A DNA stretch of 64,000 nt from Erythrobacter oryzae (GTDB taxonomy: Bacteria > Pseudomonadota > Alphaproteobacteria > Sphingomonadales > Sphingomonadaceae), in assembly GCF_030271515.1 (NCBI RefSeq), contig NZ_JASCXI010000003.1, forward strand, positions 62,001-126,000. The letters run 5' to 3'. A program made the translations under genes and the position numbers. Under the pieces are notes generated by a model. The model saw only the letters and a list, made by a program, of their open reading frames with translations, was not told the DNA's origin and ran no database searches. Of the stretch, positions 45,003 to 55,327 are shown piece after piece. The first letter of the stretch is position 1, and every line of letters begins with the position of its first letter.

Positions 45003-45359
45003 TCAGTCCGCTTCGCTTAGTCCTCGATAGCAGGCGATCCCCAGAATGGCCTTGCCGTCTTCGCGCAAGACCAGTGTCTCGACGATATCGCGGCCCAGCT
45101 CGTCGGCGTAGTTGATCGATACCGCGCCATCCCCGGCAAAGGCCTGCTTCAGCGTGAATCGAAGATCCGGTCGCAGCGCGAAGGCGGGGGCCCAATAGGC
45201 CCGCAGCGCCTCGAGTCCGTGCACCACCCCTTCGCCGGTGCGCTGCTTCGCGATGGGCGACCGGAACTCTGCGCCCTCGGCGTAGTGCGCAAGCACGCGT
45301 TCGATATCGTGACTGTTCCAGTCGTCGATCCATGCCCGGGCGAAGGCGGCGGCATCCAT
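45003..45359 (-). CDS. Small SnoaL/NTF2-like protein
   Basis: A 118-residue NTF2-fold protein (FARAWIDDWNSHDIERVLAH, YAEGAEFRSPIAKQ, GLEALRAYWAPAFALRPDLR). Such proteins isomerise or bind small hydrophobic molecules. It begins three bases after the mccB stop and is the last gene of the leucine-degradation operon; a role there is inferred from position only. Confidence 0.85.
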   Translation of the reverse strand: MDAAAFARAWIDDWNSHDIERVLAHYAEGAEFRSPIAKQRTGEGVVHGLEALRAYWAPAFALRPDLRFTLKQAFAGDGAVSINYADELGRDIVETLVLREDGKAILGIACYRGLSEAD

Positions 45360-45362
45360 CGC

Positions 45363-46970
45363 CTACATCCGGAACACGCCAAACGCGGGCCGCTCGGCGA
45401 TGGGGGCTTCGAGACAGGCCGCAAACGCCAGCCCCAGCACGTCGCGGGTCTGCACCGGGTCGACCACGCCGTCGTCCCACAGGCGGGCGGTGGCGTAGTA
45501 GGGGTTGCCTTCGTCCTCGTATTTCTGGCGGATGGGCTGCTTGAAGGCCTCGGCCTGCTCGGGCGTCCAGCTGTCGGCGTCGCGGTGGACGGTGGCGAGG
45601 ACGCTGGCCGCCTGCTCGCCGCCCATCACCGAGATGCGCGCATTGGGCCAGGTGAACAGGAAGCGCGGCGAGTAGGCGCGGCCGCACATGCCGTAATTGC
45701 CCGCGCCGAAGCTGCCGCCGATCACCACGGTGACCTTGGGCACGGTCGCGGTCGCCACGGCGGTGACGAGCTTTGCGCCGTGCTTGGCGATCCCTTCCGC
45801 CTCGTATTTCCCGCCGACCATGAACCCGCTGATATTCTGGAGGAACAAGAGCGGAATGCGGCGCTGGCAGGCGAGCTCGATGAAATGCGCGCCCTTCTGC
45901 GCGCTCTCGGAGAACAGCACCCCATTGTTGGCGAGGATCGCGACCGGCATTCCCCAGATATGGGCAAAGCCGCAGACGAGGGTGCTGCCGTAATGCGCCT
46001 TGAATTCGTGGAACTCACTGCCGTCGACCAGCCGCGCGATCACTTCCTTCACGTCATAGGGCGCGCGCACGTCCTCGGGGATGAGGGCGTAGAGGTCTTC
46101 GGCGTCGTATTTGGGCGGGCGCGGGTCTTTCAGCGCCACGTCCTTCGCCGCGCCGGTGTTCGCGCCGAGATGGCTGACGATGTCGCGCACGATGGTGAGC
46201 GCGTGCTCGTCGTTCTCGGCGAGATGATCGACCACGCCCGATTTCTTCGCGTGCAGATCGCCGCCGCCCAGATCCTCGGCGCTGATTTCCTCGCCCGTAG
46301 CGGCCTTCACCAGCGGCGGGCCGGCGAGGAAGATCGTGCCCTGATTGCGCACGATCACGGTCTCGTCGGACATGGCGGGCACGTAAGCACCGCCCGCGGT
46401 GCACGAGCCCATGACGCAGGCAATCTGCGGGATGCCCAGCGCGGACATATTCGCCTGATTGAAGAAGATCCGCCCGAAGTGGTCGCGGTCCGGAAACACC
46501 TCCGCCTGATGCGGCAGGTTCGCGCCGCCCGAGTCCACCAGATAGATGCACGGCAGGCGGTTCTCCTGCGCAATCTCCTGCGCCCGCAAGTGCTTCTTGA
46601 CCGTCATCGGGTAATAGGTGCCGCCCTTCACGGTCGCGTCATTGCACACGATCATGCACTGCCGCCCCGAGACGCGCCCCACGCCGGTGATGATCGAGGC
46701 GCCGTTGACGTCGCCCTCGTACATCCCGTTCGCCGCGAGCTGACCGACCTCGAGGAAGGGCGAACCCGGATCGAGCAGCCGCTCCACCCGCTCGCGCGGC
46801 AGCAGCTTCCCGCGCGACAGATGCCGCTCGCGATGCTTCTCCGGCCCGCCCAAAGCGGCCTCGGCCACCCGGGCGCGGAGCTCCTGCGCGAGCGCATGGT
46901 TATGCGCGAACCGCGCCTTGGCCTCGGGGCTCTCGCGGTCGAGTTTCGAATTGAGGGTGGGGGCGGTCAT
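45363..46970 (-). CDS. mccB: Methylcrotonoyl-CoA carboxylase, carboxyltransferase (beta) subunit
   Basis: A 535-residue carboxyltransferase transferring CO2 from carboxybiotin to 3-methylcrotonyl-CoA in leucine breakdown. Crotonase-like motifs: [29 protein letters not shown] and [20 protein letters not shown] in the C-terminal half, with [15 protein letters not shown]. The length and sequence favour MCC over propionyl-CoA carboxylase. The biotin-bearing alpha subunit is not in the window. Its start overlaps the upstream membrane protein stop as ATGA; ivd is four genes upstream in the same operon. Confidence 0.93.
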   Translation of the reverse strand: MTAPTLNSKLDRESPEAKARFAHNHALAQELRARVAEAALGGPEKHRERHLSRGKLLPRERVERLLDPGSPFLEVGQLAANGMYEGDVNGASIITGVGRVSGRQCMIVCNDATVKGGTYYPMTVKKHLRAQEIAQENRLPCIYLVDSGGANLPHQAEVFPDRDHFGRIFFNQANMSALGIPQIACVMGSCTAGGAYVPAMSDETVIVRNQGTIFLAGPPLVKAATGEEISAEDLGGGDLHAKKSGVVDHLAENDEHALTIVRDIVSHLGANTGAAKDVALKDPRPPKYDAEDLYALIPEDVRAPYDVKEVIARLVDGSEFHEFKAHYGSTLVCGFAHIWGMPVAILANNGVLFSESAQKGAHFIELACQRRIPLLFLQNISGFMVGGKYEAEGIAKHGAKLVTAVATATVPKVTVVIGGSFGAGNYGMCGRAYSPRFLFTWPNARISVMGGEQAASVLATVHRDADSWTPEQAEAFKQPIRQKYEDEGNPYYATARLWDDGVVDPVQTRDVLGLAFAACLEAPIAERPAFGVFRM

Positions 46971-47350
46971 TTGCGTGCCACTTCCAGAAGCGACCAGACA
47001 AGGCCGACGAGCGCCGTCGCGAAGGCCATGCCGATCAGGATGGTGAGAAATCCGAGGTCGATGTTGCCGGGGTTGGAGCTGCCCGGATCATAGACCTTGC
47101 CGAAGAAGCTGCCGAACAGCATGCCGAGGCAGGCCGCCCATCCGGCGATGAACAGGTGGCTGCGCAGGGGCGTCGGGCGCGCCATCAGGATTGCGCCCGC
47201 CAGCAGCAGGCCGCCGGTCCAGTAATCGTCGAACCAGAACGGCCAGGGGCGCCCGGTGCCCCAGGTGCGAATGCCCTCGCCGATCATCAGCGACAGGGCG
47301 AGCCCGCCGCCAAGGACGCGCAGCACCAGCAAGGACGCACCCTCCCGCAT
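46967..47350 (-). CDS. Small membrane protein, duplicate A (127 aa)
   Basis: A 127-residue protein with three hydrophobic segments ([35 protein letters not shown], the C-terminal [20 protein letters not shown]) and a conserved centre ([34 protein letters not shown]). No family is recognised. Its start shares a base with the phnA stop (TGATG), and its stop overlaps the mccB start. It is a near-copy of the protein at 47697: only six differences after residue 10 by eye. Both lie in the leucine operon on either side of phnA. Confidence 0.85.
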   Translation of the reverse strand: MREGASLLVLRVLGGGLALSLMIGEGIRTWGTGRPWPFWFDDYWTGGLLLAGAILMARPTPLRSHLFIAGWAACLGMLFGSFFGKVYDPGSSNPGNIDLGFLTILIGMAFATALVGLVWSLLEVARK

Positions 47351-47655
47351 CACCGCTTCCGGACGAATTCGGCCCTGAGCACCAGGCCCTTGATGCCGGG
47401 ATACTTGCAGTCGATCTCCTGCGCGTCGCCGGTGAGGCGGATCGACTTGATCAGGGTGCCCTGCTTGAGCGTCTGGCCTGCGCCCTTGACCTCGAGATCC
47501 TTGATCAGCGTCACCGCATCGCCATCGGCAAGGATGTTGCCGACCGCATCGCGCACCTCGACAGCGTCCTCCGCCGCGCGCTTGGCGGCGAGTTCGGACG
47601 CAGGCAGCCACTCGCCGCTCGCCTCGTCATAGACGTAATCTTCGTCGGGGGTCAT
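47350..47655 (-). CDS. phnA: PhnA domain protein
   Basis: A 101-residue protein. Residues about 35-101 match the PhnA domain (VRDAVGNILADGDAVTLIKD, LEVKGAGQTLKQGTLIKSIR, LVLRAEFVRKR). The N-terminal zinc ribbon found in most PhnA proteins is missing; it is replaced by an acidic segment (MTPDEDYVYDEASGEWLPAS). PhnA was named from the phosphonate locus but its function is unknown, and it is not the phosphonoacetate hydrolase. Its neighbours are the two duplicate membrane proteins inside the ivd-mccB operon. Confidence 0.9.
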   Translation of the reverse strand: MTPDEDYVYDEASGEWLPASELAAKRAAEDAVEVRDAVGNILADGDAVTLIKDLEVKGAGQTLKQGTLIKSIRLTGDAQEIDCKYPGIKGLVLRAEFVRKR

Positions 47656-47696
47656 CGGTGGCTCTTTCCGTTTCTGGGTGAAGTCGAGGGATGGCG

Positions 47697-48083
47697 TTAC
47701 TTGCGGGCAACTTCAACCAACGACCAGACGAGCCCGACCAAGGCGGTTGCGAAGGCCATGAAGATCAGGATGGTGAGGAAGCCGAGGTCGAAATTGCCGG
47801 GGTTGGAGCTGCCCGGGTCATAGATCTTGCCGAAGAAACTGCCGAACAGCATGCCGAGGCACGCCGCCCATCCGGCGATGAACAGATGGCTGCGCAGGGG
47901 GGTCGGTCGCGACATCAGGATTGCGCCCGCCAGCAGCAGGCCGCCAGTCCAGTAATCGTCGAACCAGAATGGCCAGGGGCGCCCAGTGCCCCATGTGCGG
48001 ATGCCCTCGCCGACCATCAGCGACAGGGCGAGCCCGCCGCCAAGGACGCGCAGAACCGCAAGGGACACGCCCGGACGAATCAC
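47697..48083 (-). CDS. Small membrane protein, duplicate B (128 aa)
   Basis: A 128-residue protein almost identical to the one at 46967-47350, with the same three hydrophobic segments. The GTG start overlaps the ivd stop as GTGA, so it is translated with ivd. The duplication includes the coding region with no coding homology in phnA between the copies. It arose recently or is kept alike by gene conversion. Function unknown. Confidence 0.85.
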   Translation of the reverse strand: MIRPGVSLAVLRVLGGGLALSLMVGEGIRTWGTGRPWPFWFDDYWTGGLLLAGAILMSRPTPLRSHLFIAGWAACLGMLFGSFFGKIYDPGSSNPGNFDLGFLTILIFMAFATALVGLVWSLVEVARK

Positions 48084-49246
48084 CCCGCCGCCCCGATCAG
48101 TTCCCGCCCGATCAGCATCCGGCGGATCTCGTTGGTCCCCGCGCCGATGTCGAGCAGCTTCGCGTCCCTCATGTAGCGCTCCACCGGCCAGTCGGTGGTG
48201 TAGCCCGCGCCGCCCAGTGCCTGCACGCTCTCGGCCGCGACGCGGAAGGCGTTCTCGGAGGCCAGCAAAATCACCCCCGCCGCATCGAAGCGCGTCGTCT
48301 GCCCGGCGTCGCAGGCCTTCGCCACCGCATAGGTGTAGGCGCGCGCCGATTGCAGGGCGACATACATGTCGGCGACCTTGGCCTGCATCAGTTGGAAGCT
48401 GCCGATCGGCTTTCCGAACTGCTTGCGCTCGCGCAGGTAGGGGATCACCGTGTCGAGGCACGCCTGCATGATCCCGAGCTGCAACCCGGCAAGCACCACG
48501 CGCTCGTAATCGAGCCCGCTCATCAGCACGCCGACCCCGCCGTTCAGCGGGCCCATGATGCGGTCTTCGGGGACGAAGCAGTCGTTGAACACCAGCTCGG
48601 CGGTGGGCGAGCCCTTCATGCCGACCTTGCTGATCTTCTGGCCGATGGAGAACCCCTCGTCGCCCTTCTCGATCAGGAAGGCGGTGATCCCGCGCGATCC
48701 GGCGTGCCCGTCGGTCTTGGCATAGACCACCAGCGTGTCCGCCTCGGGCGCGTTGGTGATCCAGAACTTGGTGCCGTTGAGGACATAGCCGCCCTGCACT
48801 GCGTCGGCCTTCAGCTTCATCGAGACCACGTCCGACCCGGCGCCCGCCTCGGACATGGCGAGGCTGCCGACATGCTCGCCCGAGATGAGCTTGGGGAGAT
48901 ATTTCGCCTTCTGGTCGTCATCCCCCCAGCGGCGGATCTGGTTGAGGCAGAGGTTGGAATGCGCGCCGTAGCTGAGGCCCACGCTGGCGCTGGCCCGCGA
49001 GACTTCCTCGACCGCGATCACATGCTCGAGATAGCCGAGCCCCAGCCCGCCCCATTCCTCCTCGACCGTGATGCCGTGGAGGCCCAGCGCGCCCATCGGC
49101 TCCCACAGCTCTCTCGGAAAACGGTCCTCGCGGTCGGTGCGCTCGGCGAGGGGGGCGATCTGCTCGTCGGCGAAGCGCGCGGTGGTGTCGCGGATCATCT
49201 CGGCGGCTTCGCCCAGCTGGAAGTCGAAATCGGGGGTCGCGCGCAT
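48080..49246 (-). CDS. ivd: Isovaleryl-CoA dehydrogenase (acyl-CoA dehydrogenase family)
   Basis: A 388-residue FAD enzyme oxidising isovaleryl-CoA in leucine degradation. Acyl-CoA dehydrogenase motifs: [47 protein letters not shown], and [18 protein letters not shown] at the C-terminus. The Glu in [12 protein letters not shown] sits where isovaleryl-CoA dehydrogenases carry their catalytic base, unlike other members. It is the first gene of the operon with mccB; no promoter consensus stands out in the 116 bases before it. Confidence 0.93.
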   Translation of the reverse strand: MRATPDFDFQLGEAAEMIRDTTARFADEQIAPLAERTDREDRFPRELWEPMGALGLHGITVEEEWGGLGLGYLEHVIAVEEVSRASASVGLSYGAHSNLCLNQIRRWGDDDQKAKYLPKLISGEHVGSLAMSEAGAGSDVVSMKLKADAVQGGYVLNGTKFWITNAPEADTLVVYAKTDGHAGSRGITAFLIEKGDEGFSIGQKISKVGMKGSPTAELVFNDCFVPEDRIMGPLNGGVGVLMSGLDYERVVLAGLQLGIMQACLDTVIPYLRERKQFGKPIGSFQLMQAKVADMYVALQSARAYTYAVAKACDAGQTTRFDAAGVILLASENAFRVAAESVQALGGAGYTTDWPVERYMRDAKLLDIGAGTNEIRRMLIGRELIGAAG

Positions 49247-49362
49247 TAATCGTTCCTCGCCGCGTAATGTTTGTTCTGCGACATTGGCATAGCAAGCCAT
49301 CGCGCAAAGGCCAATCGCTCGCGCTGGCGCAGTAGCAAAACAGCGGCTAATCCTCGCAAAGG

Positions 49363-50132
<770 letters not shown>

Positions 50133-50136
<4 letters not shown>

Positions 50137-51677
50137 GGGAAATCTGGGACATCCTCCCCGGCCTCGGCGAGAAGCTTGCAGCCCATGTTGTGCTCTCGGC
50201 GAGCGCGATCGGCCTTGCGATGCTGATCGCCCTGCCGCTCGCGGTGTGGGCGGGCCGCTCGCGGATCGTCTCGCGGCTGGCGCTGAGCCTGGCGAGCCTT
50301 GTCCAGACCATCCCGGCCCTCGCGCTGCTGGCGCTGTTCTTCCCGCTGCTGCTGTCGCTCAGGGCCGTGTTCGGCGAGGGGCTGCCGACCCTCGGCTTCC
50401 TTCCCGCCCTGATGGCGCTGACGCTCTATGCGCTGCTGCCGATCCTCAGGAACGCCGTGACCGCGCAGGCCAACCTCGACGAGGGCGTGCTCGAAGCCGC
50501 CGACGGCGTCGGCATGACCAAGTGGCAGAAGCTCTATCTGGTCGAAGCCCCGCTTTCCGCCCCCTTCATCATGGCCGGCATCCGCACCGCGAGCGTGTGG
50601 ACCATCGGCGCAGCGACGCTCGCCACCACCATCGGCCAGCCGAGCCTCGGCGATCCGATCTTCGCCGGGCTCCAGACCCAGAACTGGGCGCTGGTGCTCG
50701 CCGGGTGTCTTGCCAGCGCGGGGCTGGCGCTGGCGGCGGACAATCTGCTCTGGGTGATCGAGGTCGGCCTCGCGCGGCGCAAGCGCTGGATGACTTTCGG
50801 GGGCATGGCGATCGTCGTCCTCGGCATCCTCGCCGCCTTGTGGGGCCAGCGCAGCGAGGAGGCCGAGCGGCCCATCGTCATCGCCGCCAAGCAGTTCTCC
50901 GAGCAGTACATCCTCGCCCAGCTGATCGGATCGCGGCTGGAGGCGGCGGGCTACCGCGTCGAATATCGCGACGGGCTGGGGAGCGCGGTGGTGCACTCGG
51001 CGGTCGCGGCCTCGAGCGTCGACATCTCGGTCGACTACACCGGCACGATCTGGGCCAATTTCATGAAGCGCGCCGACAATCCCGGGCGCGAGGCGGTCTA
51101 CGAGACGATCCGCGAGTGGGAGGCGCGGCAAAACGGGGTGAAGGTGCTCGGGCGGCTGGGGTTCGAGAACGCCTATGCCTTCGCGATGCGGCCCGACCGC
51201 GCCAAGGCGCTGGGCGTCACCAGCCTTGCCGATCTGGTCGGCAAGGGCGCGAGCCTGACGGTCGGCGGCGACCCCGAATTCTTCGAGCGGCCCGAATGGC
51301 TGGCGGTGCGCGACGCCTATGGCCTGCGCTTCGGCAAGACGCGCAACTTCGCGCCGACCTTCATGTATGATGCGTTGAGGTCGGGCGAGGCGGACGTGAT
51401 CAGCGCCTATACTTCGGACGGGCGGATCGCGGCCGACAGGCTGGTGGTGCTCGCCGACCCCAAGGGCGCGCTGCCGAGCTATGACGCGCTGCTGATACTC
51501 TCCCCCCGCATCGCCGACGACCCCGGCGTCGCCGCCGCGCTGCAACCGCTGCTGGGCGCGATCAGTGTCGAGGCGATGCGCGAGGCGAATTTCGCGGTCG
51601 ACCGCGAGGATGCGGGCAAGCTCACGCCCAAGCAGGCGGCGGAGCAGCTTTCGCGTAAACTCCGTCGTCCGGAATGA
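50133..51677 (+). CDS. Fused permease and substrate-binding protein, osmoprotectant-type ABC transporter
   Basis: A 514-residue fusion. Residues about 1-215 are an OpuCB-like permease with five or six membrane helices and the EAA-type loop (LEAADGVGMTKWQKLYLVEA). Residues about 245-514 are a periplasmic binding domain (IVIAAKQFSEQYILAQLIGS, VDISVDYTGTIWANFMK) of the OpuAC/ProX type, tethered by a membrane helix (AIVVLGILAALW). Such fusions are known for glycine betaine or carnitine uptake. The ATPase gene precedes it with a four-base overlap. Confidence 0.92.
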
Positions 51678-51687
51678 CGGATCTCTG

Positions 51688-52113
51688 CTACCCCGCCTTC
51701 CGCCACACCTGCGCCTGGCAGAACGGCCCCACGCAGCCCTTCATTTCGAGCGTCCCGTCGGGCTTGCGGCGCACGTAGGCCGTGTAGGTCTTGCCCTTCT
51801 TGGGATCGTAGACCTTGCCGCTCCACACATCGCCGTCAGCCACGAGGCCGGTGAGGATCGTGATGCCGAGCAGCTTGCGGGTGCGCTTGGCGGGGTCGGG
51901 ATTGTTGACGTCGCGCTGGTCATTGCCGCCGGGCGGGGGGACGAGGAAGCGCTCGATCCGTCCGCACAGCGCCTTGCCGCAGGGGGCGATCGCGACCACC
52001 GCGTCCTTCTCCGCGGTCACCCAGCGGCCGGTGATCGGCTCGGCCGCGAAGGCCGCGGGGATCATCGCCGCCGCGCCCAGAACCACAGCCAGCATGCCTG
52101 CCCTCAGCTTCAT
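51688..52113 (-). CDS. DUF2147 family exported protein
   Basis: A 141-residue protein with a signal peptide (RAGMLAVVLGAAAMIPAAFA) and a DUF2147 domain (ITGRWVTAEKDAVVAIAPCG, KLLGITILTGLVADGDVWSG, VYDPKKGKTYTAYVRRKPDG). Cys residues in IAPCGKALCG and GCVGPFC fit periplasmic disulfides. The family is a small beta-barrel of unknown function. The start at 52113 has a GGAGAG ribosome site. It lies 12 bases after the MidA gene on the same strand. Confidence 0.9.
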   Translation of the reverse strand: MKLRAGMLAVVLGAAAMIPAAFAAEPITGRWVTAEKDAVVAIAPCGKALCGRIERFLVPPPGGNDQRDVNNPDPAKRTRKLLGITILTGLVADGDVWSGKVYDPKKGKTYTAYVRRKPDGTLEMKGCVGPFCQAQVWRKAG

Positions 52114-52124
52114 TCCCGCTCTCC

Positions 52125-54206
52125 TCACTGGAACCCCGCTCCGAACGGCCAGCGCCGCCCGCACAGGCCGAGCACCTTGAACAGCCGGCCCATCTCGCTG
52201 TCCTTGACCAGCCGGTTGCGCTGCCGTTCGAACTTCTCGCGTTCATAGGGCGCGCGGCGGCGGAGCATTTCCATGCGCGTGTCGATCCCCATCTGGATCA
52301 GCCATTCGCCCTGATATTGCAGCCCCATCAGGTCCGCGCCGTTCTGCACCGCGACGTGCTGGAGCAGCTCGAAATCGACGTGGGCGGTAAGGTCCGCATC
52401 GCCCGGATGCGCGAAGACATCGACCTTCTGGTGGCTCTTGAGCGCCTGCAAGGTCGAGCCCGAGCGCAGCTCCTCGTGGCCGTAGTCGATGATCAGCGCG
52501 ACCCCGCCCTGCTCCTTCAGCCGCCGCGCGAGTTCGGCCATCAGCGCGACCGCGGCGGGGCTGGTCTCGATCAGCGTGCCTTGCGAGGCAGTGACCCAGC
52601 TCGGCGGGACGAGGTGATCCAATCGCTCCTTGCCGGTGACGAAGGTGAAATCGTCGCCCTCCAGCCCCACCATGCGGCCATACCAGCCATCGGTGGAGCG
52701 GATCAGGTGCTGCACCGGCAGGGCATCGAAGAACTCGTTGGCGACGATCAGCAGCGGGGCATCGTCGGGCAGGGTCGAGATGTCGTGGTGGTGGATGCAG
52801 TCGGGGAAGGCCTCGCGCTGGAGCTTGCGCAGGGCCGCCGAGGTCTCGACGAAGTGGACCTGCGGCGTGAGCCCCTGCTTGGCCGCCGCACCCAGCGCAT
52901 CCTTGGCGAGCGTTCCACGCCCCGGGCCAAGCTCGACATAGTGGATATATTTGCGCTTAGTCATCTGCGACCACAGGTCGGCCAGCCACACCCCGATCAG
53001 CTCGCCGAAGACCTGCGTGATCTCGGGCGCGGTGATGAAATCGCCCTGTTCGCCCAAGGGATCGCGGCTGGCGTAATAGCGCGCATTGCTCTCGCCCATG
53101 TATTGCGAGAGCGGGATCGGGCCGGTCTCGCGGATCAGACGGCGGAGCACCTTGGGCACGTCGACATTGGCGCGAGCGAGGACTTCGGCTTCGAGCCGGG
53201 CCTGTTCGGCGGCAGCAGCTTCCTCGGCCTCGCGCTTGGCCTGTTCCTCGGCAGCGATGCGGGCGGCTTCTTCCTCGGCAGCCTTTCGTGCAGCCTCTTC
53301 GGCGGCGAGGCGCGCGGCTTCTTCGGCGGCGAGCCGCGCGGCTTCCTCGGCTTCGCGGCGGGCCTTCTCTTCGGCTTCCTTCTTAGCCTTGGCCTCGGCT
53401 TCGCGGCGCGCCTTTTCCTCGGCGGCTTTGCGAGCTTTCTCTTCGGCGGCGGCCTTGGCCTCGGCCTCGCGGCGGGCTTTCTCCTCGGCGGCCAGCCTCG
53501 CCTTTTCCTCGGCTTCCGCCTTGGCGCGGGCTTCGGCTTCGGCCTTCGCGCGGGCCTTGGCTTCGGCACGGGCGCGGGCTTCGGCTTCCTTCTTGAGGCG
53601 GGCTTCCTCGGCAGCGCGGGCGCGGGCCTCGGCTTCGGCGCGCTTGCGAGCCTCGGCGATGCGGCGCGCTTCTTCCTCGGCACGCGCGCGTTCGGCGGCT
53701 TCGGCGACCTCGGCCTCGCGGCGGGCGCGTTCCTCGGCCTCGGCTCTCGCCTTGGCTTCGGCGATGGCGCGGGCCTTGGCCTCTTTCTTCGCCTGGAGTT
53801 CGGCCGCCGCGCGGGCGCGGGCCTCTTCCTCGGCCTTCCGGCGCGCCTCGACCTCGGCGAGCTTGCGCGCGCGGGCTTCGGCCGCGGCCTGCTCGCGCGC
53901 TTCGCGTTCCGCCTTGGCGCGGGCTTCGGCTTCGGCCTTCTCGCGGGCGCGGGTTTCCTTGAGGGCGCGCGCGCGTTCCTCGGCCTCGGCCTTGGCGCGG
54001 GCGAGCGCCTCGGCCTTCTCGCGGGCGGCATCCTCGGCGCGGGTCTTGGCGGCGAGCCGCGCCGCCTCGCGCGCTTCGGCCTCGGCATGCGCCTTGGCTC
54101 TGGCCTCGGCCTCGGCACGCGCCTTTGCGGCAGCAGCCGCCGCCGCGCGGGGCTCGCCGGCGCTGCCGGGCTCGGGATCGATCAGCCGGAGCGAGCTACG
54201 CCACAC
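52125..54206 (-). CDS. MidA/NDUFAF7-like SAM-dependent methyltransferase with a giant helical N-terminal extension
   Basis: Residues about 356-693 are a MidA-type methyltransferase (SAM motif [16 protein letters not shown]; also [25 protein letters not shown] and LIIDYGHEE); the eukaryotic relative methylates a complex I subunit. Before it lie about 325 residues of Ala, Glu, Lys and Arg with a seven-residue-like pattern ([13 protein letters not shown] type), predicting a single long charged helix or coiled coil, preceded by [17 protein letters not shown]. The GTG at 54206, 18 bases after the lgt stop, is taken as start; an ATG at 54320 would overlap lgt by 97 bases. The extension is far outside the usual family length. 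Confidence 0.8.
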   Translation of the reverse strand: MWRSSLRLIDPEPGSAGEPRAAAAAAAKARAEAEARAKAHAEAEAREAARLAAKTRAEDAAREKAEALARAKAEAEERARALKETRAREKAEAEARAKAEREAREQAAAEARARKLAEVEARRKAEEEARARAAAELQAKKEAKARAIAEAKARAEAEERARREAEVAEAAERARAEEEARRIAEARKRAEAEARARAAEEARLKKEAEARARAEAKARAKAEAEARAKAEAEEKARLAAEEKARREAEAKAAAEEKARKAAEEKARREAEAKAKKEAEEKARREAEEAARLAAEEAARLAAEEAARKAAEEEAARIAAEEQAKREAEEAAAAEQARLEAEVLARANVDVPKVLRRLIRETGPIPLSQYMGESNARYYASRDPLGEQGDFITAPEITQVFGELIGVWLADLWSQMTKRKYIHYVELGPGRGTLAKDALGAAAKQGLTPQVHFVETSAALRKLQREAFPDCIHHHDISTLPDDAPLLIVANEFFDALPVQHLIRSTDGWYGRMVGLEGDDFTFVTGKERLDHLVPPSWVTASQGTLIETSPAAVALMAELARRLKEQGGVALIIDYGHEELRSGSTLQALKSHQKVDVFAHPGDADLTAHVDFELLQHVAVQNGADLMGLQYQGEWLIQMGIDTRMEMLRRRAPYEREKFERQRNRLVKDSEMGRLFKVLGLCGRRWPFGAGFQ
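53168..54143. repeat. Low-complexity Ala/Glu/Arg/Lys-coding repeat in the MidA gene
   Basis: About 975 bases built of degenerate GCC/GAG/GCG/CGC/AAG codons, so several frames on both strands stay open. This DNA is prone to slippage, and the length may vary between strains. Confidence 0.85.
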
Positions 54207-54223
54207 CCCCGGCTCGTTATCGT

Positions 54224-55135
54224 TCAGGCCGGCGCTGCCGTCCCTGACGCGAGCGGCTTCTTCCGCAGCGCGAAGATCACGACAATCAATCCAGTCAGGA
54301 TAAGCGGTATTGTCAGCCATTGCCCCATCGATAGTCCGGTGCGGAGTGCAAAGTCAGCCAGTTGTTGATCCGGCTCGCGGAAAAATTCGTTCACGAAGCG
54401 CGATACGCCCATGCCGATCGTGAACACCCCGGCGAGCAGCCCGGGGCGATAGCGCGCGCGGGTCAGCCAGAACAGCGACAGCATGATCACCAGCATCGCC
54501 AGCCCCTCGAGCCCCGCCTGATAGAGCTGGCTCGGGTGGCGCACGGTGCCGGTGGTGGCGCAGGCGACGCCCTGGCGCGCGATCCCGTCGCAGAACACCA
54601 TGCCCCACGGCACGTCGGTCGCCCGGCCCCAGAGCTCGCCGTTGACAAAGTTGGCAAGGCGGCCGAGCAGCATCCCCATCGGCACCCCGACGCTGACGTA
54701 ATCGACCACGCGGATGAAATTGAGCTTCTCGCGCCACGAGATCCACAGCATCGCCACGGTGACGCCGATCAGCCCGCCGTGGAAGCTCATCCCGCCCTCC
54801 CACAGGCGCAGCAGGCGCCAGCTGAGCCAGCTGTCATTGGCGAAGGTGGTCCACAGGTCGGGCTCGTAGAAGGTCGCATAGCCCAGCCGCCCGCCGATGA
54901 TGACGCCCAGCGTGCAGTAGAAGAACAGGTCGTCGGCATGGCGCTGCGCCATCGGCGCGCCGGGCTGCTTCAGGGCGACCGAGGTGTGCCAATAGGCGAA
55001 GATCACCCCCAGCAGATAGGCGAGCGAGTAGAACCGCAGCTGGAAGAAGCCGAGGTCGATCGCCTTGGCCAGACGCAGATCGGCGAACTGGATCGGATCG
55101 GCGGCGGCAGCGCTTGCGGCAAGTAGTGACAGCAC
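54224..55135 (-). CDS. lgt: Prolipoprotein diacylglyceryl transferase
   Basis: A 303-residue polytopic inner-membrane enzyme that adds diacylglycerol to the lipobox Cys of prolipoproteins. Family features: [15 protein letters not shown] near residue 35, [12 protein letters not shown], the signature [14 protein letters not shown] with the essential His near residue 118, and [20 protein letters not shown] (Lgt signature with Arg, Asn, Glu). Seven membrane segments can be placed. The start is a GTG at 55135 with AGAGG eight bases upstream. The window encodes two clear substrates, the lipoproteins at 2767 and 30846. Confidence 0.96.
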   Translation of the reverse strand: MLSLLAASAAAADPIQFADLRLAKAIDLGFFQLRFYSLAYLLGVIFAYWHTSVALKQPGAPMAQRHADDLFFYCTLGVIIGGRLGYATFYEPDLWTTFANDSWLSWRLLRLWEGGMSFHGGLIGVTVAMLWISWREKLNFIRVVDYVSVGVPMGMLLGRLANFVNGELWGRATDVPWGMVFCDGIARQGVACATTGTVRHPSQLYQAGLEGLAMLVIMLSLFWLTRARYRPGLLAGVFTIGMGVSRFVNEFFREPDQQLADFALRTGLSMGQWLTIPLILTGLIVVIFALRKKPLASGTAAPA

Positions 55136-55327
55136 GGAGCGAACCTCTTATTGCAATGATATGCCGTAACGGTGAGCCCGCGAGGGCCTTCCATCATGAT
55201 CCCGGTTGCGCTGGCGCTTCTGGCACAGCCGCGGGGTCAGGGGAAGGGGCGAGGGACTGCTGCCGGACGGAATGGGACAGGCGATCCGGACACCGGATGC
55301 CGCACACGAGAGAGAGGAAACCACCGC

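Noticed and set aside
52125..54320. ATG at 54320 as the start of the MidA gene
   Set aside because: It would overlap lgt by 97 bases and the added residues are a frame shadow of the lgt end; the GTG at 54206 just after the lgt stop is more likely, but not proven.
52317..54368. 683-codon plus-strand frame rich in Gly/Leu/Phe opposite the MidA gene
   Set aside because: It arises from the degenerate Ala/Glu repeat, which leaves several frames open; the opposite strand carries the methyltransferase motifs.
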